Shown: piece after piece, positions 6,056-11,911 of the stretch
Numbering within the stretch: the stretch's first letter is position 1
Layout: each line of letters opens with the position of its first letter
DNA from: Candidatus Coatesiibacteriota bacterium
GTDB lineage: Bacteria; RBG-13-66-14
Length of the DNA stretch: 11,911 nucleotides
Direction: 5' to 3'
NCBI GenBank assembly: GCA_014728185.1
Contig: WJMB01000191.1
Coordinates: 1 to 11,911, forward strand
Notes under the pieces: model-generated
The model's database searches: none
The model's input: the letters and a program-made list of their open reading frames with translations, nothing else
Told to the model about the DNA's origin: nothing
Translations under genes and position numbers: made by a program

Positions 6056-6058
6056 AAT
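6028..6058 (+). promoter_or_regulatory. Promoter for glgA overlapping the methyltransferase stop codon
   Basis: TGT-TAGAAT (6050-6058) is an extended -10 with 5 of 6 consensus bases. TTGCCC (6028-6033) is a possible -35 at a long 19-bp spacing. The TAG stop of the upstream gene (6053-6055) lies inside the -10. Predicted start is near 6065, giving a leader of about 105 nt for glgA. Confidence 0.5.
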
Positions 6059-6170
6059 GTAAGGAGTATCCGTAGAGCGAAAACGTCGCCCGGCTGTGGA
6101 GCGCACCTCGGTGTGGATCGACGGACCGGCCGCTTCCATCCGACCGCCATCCCGCGGGGGAGGAGATTCG

Positions 6171-7601
6171 ATGAAGATCATGCTCGCCGCCAGTGAAGTC
6201 GTGCCCTACGCCAAGACCGGCGGCCTGGCCGACGTCGCCGGCGCCCTGCCCAAGGAGCTGGGCCGGCTGGGTCACGACGCCCGGCTGATCATGCCGCGTT
6301 ACGCCAAGATCAAGCAGGAGCTGACCACCGTCAAGAGCGGCTTGGAGGTCGAGCTCGGCGAGCGCCGGGTCGCTTTCGATCTGCTCGGCGACGACTCCCA
6401 GGGCTACCGGGCCTACTTCGTCGATTGCCCGGAGCTCTTCGACCGCCCCGGCCTCTACGGCGAGGACGGCGCCGACTACCCGGACAACGACGCCCGCTTC
6501 GCCCTCTTCGCCAAGGCCGTCTTGGCCTCGCTGGAAGCGCTGGAGTTCATCCCCGAGGTCGTCCACTGCCACGACTGGCAGACCGGTCTGGTGCCGCTGT
6601 TGCTGAAAGAGGGCGATCACCCGGCCCTGGCCGACGTGGGCACCCTGTTCACCATCCACAACCTGGCCTACATGGGTACCTTCCCGCCCCGGCGCGCCCT
6701 GCCGCTGATCGGCCTGGGCGAGGATGTTTTCCGGTCCGAGGGCGGACTCGAGTACTACGGCAAGGTCAACTACCTCAAGGCCGGCCTGGTCTTCGCCGAC
6801 CTGCTCAACACCGTCAGCGAACAGTACGCCCGGGAGATCCAGACCCCGGAATACGGCTACGGGCTGGAGGGCGTGCTCTCCTCGCGCTCGTCCGAGCTCC
6901 ACGGAGTGCTCAACGGCATCGACTACGAGCTCTGGAACCCGGCCGAGGACGAACACCTGCCCGCCGGTTACTCGGCCCAGGACCCCTCCGGCAAGGCCGA
7001 GTGCAAGGCCGCCCTGCAGCGCGAGTACGGCCTGCCCGTGGAGCCGGGGCTGCCCGTCTACGGCATGGTCAGCCGCCTGGCCGACCAGAAGGGCCTGGAC
7101 CTCTTCGCCGAGGCCGCCGGGGATTTCTTCGACCGGGAGCTGCAGTTCATCCTGCTGGGCACCGGCGATCCAAAATACCACGCGTTGTTCGAGAAGCTGG
7201 CCGCCGAATATCCAAAGCGCTGCGGTGTCAAGCTGGCCTACGACGCCGCCCAGGCCCAGCGCATCTACGGCGGCGCCGACCTGTTCCTGATGCCCAGCCG
7301 CTACGAGCCCTGCGGCCTGGGGCAGTTGATCTCCCTGGCCTACGGCACCCTGCCCGTTGTGCGGGCCACCGGCGGCCTGGCCGACACCATCGACGACGGC
7401 GTCAACGGCTTCAGCTTCGAACGCTACACGGCCGACGCGTTCATGGACACCGTGGATCGCTCCCTGGATGCCTTCGCCGACACCGAGCGCTGGAGCGAGC
7501 TGCGCCGCACCGCCTTCGCCGGTGACTTCTCCTGGACCCGTTCCGCCGAAAGGTACGTCGAGCTCTTCGAGCAAGCCGCCGCTAAGCGCCGTAATAGCTA
7601 G
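6171..7601 (+). CDS. glgA: Glycogen synthase (ADP-glucose type, GT5)
   Basis: Transfers glucose from ADP-glucose to the non-reducing end of alpha-1,4-glucan; cytosolic, GT-B fold. The 476-residue product matches the E. coli length closely. Seen: N-terminal KIMLAASEVVPYAKTGGLADV with the nucleotide-sugar loop K15-T-G-G-L; HCHDWQTGLVP; FTIHNLAYMGTFP; TVSEQYAREIQTPEYGYGLEGVL; GVLNGIDYELWNP; GMVSRLADQKGLDL; and the C-terminal catalytic PSRYEPCGLGQ (E379), then GTLPVVRATGGLADTI. The usual KTGGL and EPCG motifs support a bacterial ADP-glucose enzyme rather than a GT3 enzyme. ATG 6171 is chosen because GGGGGAGGAG lies just upstream and the family N-terminus starts there; 25 further in-frame upstream residues do not look like family sequence. 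No other glycogen gene is visible, so it stands alone between a methyltransferase and the rimP-nusA-infB genes. Confidence 0.97.
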   Translation: MKIMLAASEVVPYAKTGGLADVAGALPKELGRLGHDARLIMPRYAKIKQELTTVKSGLEVELGERRVAFDLLGDDSQGYRAYFVDCPELFDRPGLYGEDGADYPDNDARFALFAKAVLASLEALEFIPEVVHCHDWQTGLVPLLLKEGDHPALADVGTLFTIHNLAYMGTFPPRRALPLIGLGEDVFRSEGGLEYYGKVNYLKAGLVFADLLNTVSEQYAREIQTPEYGYGLEGVLSSRSSELHGVLNGIDYELWNPAEDEHLPAGYSAQDPSGKAECKAALQREYGLPVEPGLPVYGMVSRLADQKGLDLFAEAAGDFFDRELQFILLGTGDPKYHALFEKLAAEYPKRCGVKLAYDAAQAQRIYGGADLFLMPSRYEPCGLGQLISLAYGTLPVVRATGGLADTIDDGVNGFSFERYTADAFMDTVDRSLDAFADTERWSELRRTAFAGDFSWTRSAERYVELFEQAAAKRRNS

Positions 7602-7607
7602 GAAAAC

Positions 7608-7636
7608 TGGACTTGTCAAAGCCGTTGTGCTACGAT
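7608..7636 (+). promoter_or_regulatory. Promoter for the rimP-nusA-infB genes
   Basis: TGGACT (7608-7613), a 17-bp spacer and TACGAT (7631-7636) preceded by TGC, i.e. an extended -10. Start is predicted near 7643, giving a leader of about 100 nt. GCAACA (7637-7642) and TGTTGC (7674-7679) could pair around a GC-rich inner stem if transcription starts a little upstream. Genes of this module are often autoregulated at the leader, but nothing specific is shown here. Confidence 0.5.
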
Positions 7637-7741
7637 GCAACACTGCCGTTGAGCAAAGCGGCGGCGGGGGCGCTGTTGCGTCTCGTCGCACTATGACAGG
7701 CCCTCATCCAAGCCTTGGATTTCATGACGGGCGGAGGTATT

Positions 7742-8308
7742 GTGCCCGACGCCGAACAGGACCTGCGACGGCGGGTCATCGAGCTGGTCCAGCCGCTTTT
7801 GACGGCTCAGGGGCTGACTCTGGTCGACTGCCGCATCTCCCGGGCCAAGCGCGGCGCGGGCGTCGCCCTGGCCGTCGACGGCCCCGAGCCGCTGACCGTC
7901 CAGGATTATGCCAAGCTGGGACGCTTTCTCGACGACGTCCTGGCCGGCGAGCTGCCCGATCTGGGCGACTACCGTCTCGAGGTCGGCTCACCGGGGCTGG
8001 AGAGGGTCCTGCGCTCCGAGCTGGAGCTGGCCTGGGCCCTGGGACGCCGGGTACAGGCGCGGATCCGCCATATCGAACAAGACAGCGAGCAAAAAAGCGA
8101 TAGAGACGGCGACAAGATCACCAGCGAAGAGCTGATCGGCGTCCTGGAAGAGGTCGACGCCCGGGCGGTGGTCCTGCGGATCACCGGCGAGGGCGAAGAG
8201 ATGGAACACCGCCGCGTCCCCCGCGAAGATCTCGACCGGTTGCGCCTCTACCACGAGTGGCCGCGCCGCTTCCGTTCACAACGCAGAAACAAACGCAGGA
8301 AACGATGA
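7742..8308 (+). CDS. rimP: Ribosome maturation factor RimP
   Basis: RimP helps assemble the 30S head and classically opens the nusA-infB operon. The 188-residue product shows the N-terminal alpha/beta domain (VIELVQPLLTAQGLTLVDCRI, 12-32), the hallmark RLEVGSPGLERVL (78-90), and a C-terminal SH3-like barrel ending in RRVPREDLDRLRLYHEW. It is longer than the usual 150 or so because of a polar insert (112-125, rich in E, Q, S, K, D) and a strongly basic tail (174-188: 9 Arg/Lys in 15). GTG 7742 is chosen because GGAGG lies 4 nt upstream and the family N-terminus fits there. ATG 7724 and TTG 7715 are in frame but lack a ribosome binding site. The TGA overlaps the nusA ATG as ATGA, implying translational coupling. 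Confidence 0.92.
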   Translation: MPDAEQDLRRRVIELVQPLLTAQGLTLVDCRISRAKRGAGVALAVDGPEPLTVQDYAKLGRFLDDVLAGELPDLGDYRLEVGSPGLERVLRSELELAWALGRRVQARIRHIEQDSEQKSDRDGDKITSEELIGVLEEVDARAVVLRITGEGEEMEHRRVPREDLDRLRLYHEWPRRFRSQRRNKRRKR

Positions 8309-9678
8309 ACTACGATTTTCTCCAGGCCCTGGAGGCCATCGCCCGTAACAAGGGCCTCGACGAAGAGATCCTCTACGAAGCCCTGGAGGCCGGTCTGCGC
8401 GCGGCGGCCCGTCGTCGCTTCGGCGATCAGGCGGCCATCGACGCCCAGGTTGACCTCGAGGAAAACCGTGTCGTGGTCTGGCTGACCAAGACCGTGGTCG
8501 AAGAGGTCGAGGCGCCCATCAACGAGATATCCATCGAGGAGGCGCGCTTCCTCGCCGGAGACGAAGTCGTGCTGGGCGATGAGCTTGATATAGAGATCGA
8601 CCTCGACGACTTCGGGCGCTCGGCGGCCCAAACGGCCAAGCAGGTCGTCATGCAGCGCATCCGCGAGGCCGAGCGCGACGCGGTCTACGAGGAGTTCAAG
8701 CAGCGCGAGGGCACGCTGATCAACGGTATCGTCCAGGGCGAGTCCTCGGGCGGCATCGTCGTAGAGCTGGGCTCGACGGACGGCATCATGCCCTATTCCG
8801 AGCGCATCGTCACCGAGCGCTACCGCAAGGGCGAGCGCATCCGCGCCTTCCTGCTCGAGGTCCGCAAGACCAGCCGCAGCCCGCAGATCATCCTCTCCCG
8901 GCGCCACCCGGCCCTGGTGGCCGAGCTCTTCGCCGAGGAGATCCCCGAGGTGGCCGACGGCACCGTGGAGATCGTCAACATCGCCCGCGACGCCGGTTTC
9001 CGTTCCAAGGTCGCCGTGCGCTCAACCGATCCCAACGTCGACGCCGTGGGCACCTGCGTGGGGCTGCGCGGCTATCGCATCCAGTCCATCGTGCGCCAGC
9101 TCGACCAGGAGCGCGTCGACCTGGTGCTCTGGAGCGCGGACCTCAAGGTCTTCACCAAGCACGCCTTCAACCCCGTCGAGGTGCTCGGCGTCGAGTACGA
9201 CGAATACAGCGACCGCCTGGTGGTCATCGTCGCCGAGGACAAGCTCTCCATCGCCATCGGCAAGCGGGGACGCAACATCAAGCTGGCCTCCAAGCTCGTC
9301 GGGATGCGCATCGACGTGCGCAGTCCGGAGCAGTTCGAGCAGGAGCGCAGCTCCCGGATCGCCCAGGAGGAGCACGACGAGGCCATGGCCGAGCTGCTGG
9401 ACATTCCCGGCGTGGGCGAACAGACCGCCGAGGAGCTCTACAGGGCCGGTTACGACACCCTGGAATCGATCATCGCGGCCACGGCCGAGGAACTGACCCA
9501 GGTTCCCGGCATAGGTCCCAAGACGGCGGAGAAACTCCGCACCGCCGCCGAGGAGCTGCTCAAAGAACTGGACGAAAACGAAGATCTGGACGACGATGAT
9601 CAGGACGAAGACGGCGACGATTCCGCGGGCACCGCGGAAGCCGACGAGGAACCCGAAGAAGACGCCGACGAGGACTGA
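8305..9678 (+). CDS. nusA: Transcription termination/antitermination protein NusA
   Basis: NusA binds RNA polymerase and nascent RNA and modulates pausing, termination and antitermination. The 457-residue product has the standard order: N-terminal polymerase-binding domain (1 to about 125, opening NYDFLQALEAIARNKGLDEE), S1 (about 133-200, with EGTLINGIVQ and GIMPYSERI), KH1 (about 220-290, with DAVGTCVGLRG at 246-256) and KH2 (about 300-345, GxxG loop GKRGRN at 319-324). Two helix-hairpin-helix units follow (LLDIPGVGEQTAEEL at 364-378 and TQVPGIGPKTAEKL at 398-411). The end is a very acidic tail (421-457, about two thirds Asp/Glu) in place of the E. coli-type acidic repeat domains. ATG 8305 overlaps the rimP stop; AGGA lies 4 nt upstream. 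In-frame sequence before 8305 is rimP in another frame. No ylxR or L7Ae-like gene follows, unlike many Gram-positive operons. Confidence 0.97.
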   Translation: MNYDFLQALEAIARNKGLDEEILYEALEAGLRAAARRRFGDQAAIDAQVDLEENRVVVWLTKTVVEEVEAPINEISIEEARFLAGDEVVLGDELDIEIDLDDFGRSAAQTAKQVVMQRIREAERDAVYEEFKQREGTLINGIVQGESSGGIVVELGSTDGIMPYSERIVTERYRKGERIRAFLLEVRKTSRSPQIILSRRHPALVAELFAEEIPEVADGTVEIVNIARDAGFRSKVAVRSTDPNVDAVGTCVGLRGYRIQSIVRQLDQERVDLVLWSADLKVFTKHAFNPVEVLGVEYDEYSDRLVVIVAEDKLSIAIGKRGRNIKLASKLVGMRIDVRSPEQFEQERSSRIAQEEHDEAMAELLDIPGVGEQTAEELYRAGYDTLESIIAATAEELTQVPGIGPKTAEKLRTAAEELLKELDENEDLDDDDQDEDGDDSAGTAEADEEPEEDADED

Positions 9679-9896
9679 CCAAGTCATCGCGGCATCAGCC
9701 AGGACACACGCTGCCTACAACCACGGCCGAATCCACCCGGTGAACGGCCGTTCCCGACCGAGGGCCGCCGACCGATTGCAATCTCCGGTCGACAGTATCC
9801 GGGCAATGATGGATGGTCGACGACGACCGTCATCAGCCAAGCGGTCCCGGCGCAACGATCGATGCAGTTATAGGACGGAGAAGAAAAGCCGATAAG
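9679..9896 (+). other. 218-bp nusA-infB spacer with hairpin
   Basis: No ylxR-type gene is present. The stretch holds the palindrome GAACGGCCGTTC (9742-9753) and a stem-loop at 9812-9834: GATG/CATC and GTCG/CGAC around ACGA, with a 3-nt bulge on the 3' side. A 29-codon frame (ATG 9806 to TAA 9893-9895) ends 1 nt before the infB ATG. It encodes a very basic peptide (12 Lys/Arg) but lacks a good ribosome binding site. It may be a leader frame coupling translation into infB, or chance. No convincing promoter or U-tract terminator was found, so read-through from nusA is likely. Confidence 0.45.
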
Positions 9897-11911
9897 ATGC
9901 GGGTATACGAGTTAGCCAAAGAGTTCGGCATCCCTTCCAAGCTTCTGGTCGCCCGGATGCGCGCCCTGGGGATCGAAGTCAGCGGTCACATGGCCAGCCT
10001 GACCTCGGCCCAGGAGAAGCGTCTGCGCGAGAAGTTCGGCAAGACCAAGAAGAAGGAAAAGGCCGCCCCGGGAACCGTCACCCCCCGCAGCACCGGCAAG
10101 AAGCCGCGGGTGCGGGTGCGTCACCGAACCAGCGAGGAAGAGTCCTCCGAGACCGCCGACGAGGAGGCCCCAGCCGAAGCCAGGGCCGCTGAGGCCGACG
10201 TCGAGACGGAAACCGCCGCCAAGGGCGCTGCCGATCGCATCAAGACGACCCCCAAGGTGCGCCTCAAGGGCGCCGGGGCTCCCGAGGCCGGTGAAGAGGC
10301 TCCCTCCAAGGAGGCTAGGCCCGCCGAAGCTCGTCCCGACGAGGACGCAAGCACCGCGGACGAAGCCGCCGACAAGAAGCCGAAGGCCAAGGCCGAAGAA
10401 GGTCCAGCAGGCGAACCGGAGAAGGCCGCCAAAGGCAAGCCGGCGACACCGCGCACTCCCAAGGTCCGGGTCACCAGCGCGCCCCCGAAGCTGGACCGCC
10501 AGATCAAGCGCCCCGTCTTCGACGAAACCCCGGTCAAGCCGATCAAGACCGACACGGGCAAGGAAACCAAGAAGCCTGAGAAGGAAGTCGCCAAAGAGAA
10601 GAAAAAAGGCCCGCGGATCCTCTACCGTCCGGAGAAGCCGGTCTCGGCCGAAGAGCTGGGGCTCGACAAGGATCGTGAACGGGAAAGCCGTCGCAAGCAG
10701 CGGGCCAAGGACGGCAAGCGCGGCTCTCGCCGCAAGCGCCGTCGTCGCCGTCGCAAGTCCAGCTCCGCCCAGATCCACGAGCTGCGCACCGCGCGCAAGA
10801 AGCGCTCGCGCGATAAGGAAGCCGCCAAGAAACTCACCATCACCCGGCCGTTGACGCCGGTCGAACTGGCCGACCGACTTGATGTGCCCGTCGATGAGGT
10901 CCTGGAACGCCTGCTCGAACTGGGCGAGGAGTACAGCGTCGTCGAGGAAATGGACATCGAGACCACCGCTGCCCTGGTCGAGGAGTTCGACTACGAGGCC
11001 GTGCTGCCCGACGACTACGACGACGAGAGCAAGTTGGCCGACCGCCCGCCGATCATCGCCGTGCTGGGTCACGTCGATCACGGCAAGACCACTCTGCTCG
11101 ATCACATCCGACACACCAACGTCGCCGGCGGCGAGGCCGGGGGGATCACCCAGCACATCGGCGCCTACCAGGTAACCACCTCCCAGGGTCCGCTGACCTT
11201 CATCGACACCCCGGGTCACGAAGCCTTCACCGCGATGCGCGCCCGCGGCGCCGAGATCACCGACATCGTCGTCCTGGTCGTCGCCGCCGACGACGGCGTG
11301 ATGCCCCAGACCGTCGAGGCCATCAACCACGCCCGGGCCGCCGAGGTCGAGATAGTCGTCGCCGTCACCAAGGTCGACAAGCCCGAGGCCGATTCCGACA
11401 AGGTCCGCCGCCAGCTCTCCAAGTACAACATCCAGCCCGAGGAGTGGGGCGGCCAGCACACCTTCTGCGACGTCTCCGGCGTAACCGGCGACGGCGTTGA
11501 GCACCTGCTGGAGATCCTGGCCCTCCACGGCGAGATGCTGGAGCTCAAGGCCGATCCCGAGGCCACCCCGCAGGGCGTGGTCATCGAGAGCCGCATCGAT
11601 CGAGGTCGGGGAACCGTGGCCACGGTGATCGTCACCGACGGCACCCTCAAGCGCGGCATGGCCTTCGTCTGCGGGACCGAGGCCGGCAAGGTGCGCCTGC
11701 TGAGCGACGACCACGGCAAGACCATCAAGGCGGCGCCGCCGGGTACCCCGGCCGAGGTCCAGGGCTTCAACGGCGTCCCCGAGGCCGGAGACCCCCTGAT
11801 CGTCGTCAAGGATGAGAAGCGGGCCCGCAGCATCGGTCAACTGCGCCAGAACGCCGCCCGCGAGGAGAAGCTCAAGGCCCAGCAGCGCAAGACCCTGGCC
11901 GACTTCCTGGC
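9897..11911 (+). CDS. infB: Translation initiation factor IF-2, N-terminal 671 residues, 3' end outside window
   Basis: GTPase that brings fMet-tRNA to the 30S subunit and promotes subunit joining. ATG 9897 starts MRVYELAKEFGIPSK, the first IF2_N module (to about 50). A charged, low-complexity linker (about 52-310, rich in Lys, Glu, Ala, Pro) follows and includes a basic cluster at 278-287 (nine Arg/Lys in ten... RRKRRRRRRK). A second IF2_N module (about 311-365) precedes the G domain: G1 GHVDHGKTT (391-399), G2 GGITQHIG, G3 DTPGHEAF (from 437). G4 reads TKVD (491-494) instead of NKID and G5 reads SGV (527-529) instead of SAK. Domain II begins at GVVIESRIDRGRG and the window ends inside the helix after it. 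The Shine-Dalgarno is poor (GGAG is 16 nt away). Product would be large, near 900 residues, if the C-terminus is of normal size. Confidence 0.96.
   Translation, partial: MRVYELAKEFGIPSKLLVARMRALGIEVSGHMASLTSAQEKRLREKFGKTKKKEKAAPGTVTPRSTGKKPRVRVRHRTSEEESSETADEEAPAEARAAEADVETETAAKGAADRIKTTPKVRLKGAGAPEAGEEAPSKEARPAEARPDEDASTADEAADKKPKAKAEEGPAGEPEKAAKGKPATPRTPKVRVTSAPPKLDRQIKRPVFDETPVKPIKTDTGKETKKPEKEVAKEKKKGPRILYRPEKPVSAEELGLDKDRERESRRKQRAKDGKRGSRRKRRRRRRKSSSAQIHELRTARKKRSRDKEAAKKLTITRPLTPVELADRLDVPVDEVLERLLELGEEYSVVEEMDIETTAALVEEFDYEAVLPDDYDDESKLADRPPIIAVLGHVDHGKTTLLDHIRHTNVAGGEAGGITQHIGAYQVTTSQGPLTFIDTPGHEAFTAMRARGAEITDIVVLVVAADDGVMPQTVEAINHARAAEVEIVVAVTKVDKPEADSDKVRRQLSKYNIQPEEWGGQHTFCDVSGVTGDGVEHLLEILALHGEMLELKADPEATPQGVVIESRIDRGRGTVATVIVTDGTLKRGMAFVCGTEAGKVRLLSDDHGKTIKAAPPGTPAEVQGFNGVPEAGDPLIVVKDEKRARSIGQLRQNAAREEKLKAQQRKTLADFL

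Noticed and set aside
5859..7691. 610-codon minus-strand open frame opposite glgA
   Set aside because: It is the antisense shadow of glgA and the methyltransferase, both of which have full motif sets. Its Gly/Val/Ala/Leu-rich product is typical of antisense frames in GC-rich DNA.
9679..9896. A ylxR remnant between nusA and infB
   Set aside because: The open frame here has a basic peptide with one Cys but not the YlxR Cys-containing nucleotide-binding pattern.
9912..11840. 642-codon minus-strand open frame opposite infB
   Set aside because: Antisense shadow of infB, whose G1-G3 motifs and domains are unmistakable.

Overview
The window is GC-rich (roughly two thirds G+C by eye), gene-dense bacterial chromosome from an organism I cannot place to phylum. 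Most genes are housekeeping: MurJ, CysS, RbfA, NrnA-type DHH phosphoesterase, GlgA, RimP, NusA and IF2. NusA ends in helix-hairpin-helix repeats plus a long acidic tail. No rRNA, tRNA, CRISPR array, IS element or phage gene was found. An uncultivated, environmental lineage is a guess from style only.

Layout. Positions 1-3004 are on the minus strand: murJ (cut by the window edge), a palindrome-rich spacer, a 63-residue beta-repeat protein, and cysS. Positions 3005-3687 form a 683-bp divergent spacer with plus-strand promoter signals and several inverted repeats. Positions 3688-11911 are on the plus strand: rbfA-nrnA (1 nt apart), a class I methyltransferase, glgA with its own promoter overlapping the methyltransferase stop, then rimP-nusA (ATGA overlap) and infB, which leaves the window inside IF2 domain II.

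Functional themes. rbfA, rimP, nusA and infB make up a ribosome-maturation, transcription-elongation and translation-initiation module. It is split here: rbfA, often found after infB, lies 6 kb upstream of it, with a DHH nanoRNase, a methyltransferase and glycogen synthase between. cysS and murJ supply tRNA charging and cell-wall lipid II flipping.

The least ordinary parts are: the cysS 3' end, which is followed by the small beta-repeat gene and then by a near-perfect 27-bp copy of the cysS tail; a 9-bp inverted repeat able to mask the ribosome binding site of that small gene; a REP-like palindrome at 1034-1055; substitutions in both guanine-specificity motifs of IF2; an ambiguous murJ start just downstream of a perfect extended -10; and repeated use of TGn-extended -10 promoters. 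I do not see a clearly new multi-gene system. The small-gene locus at 1124-1524 is the best candidate for something undescribed.
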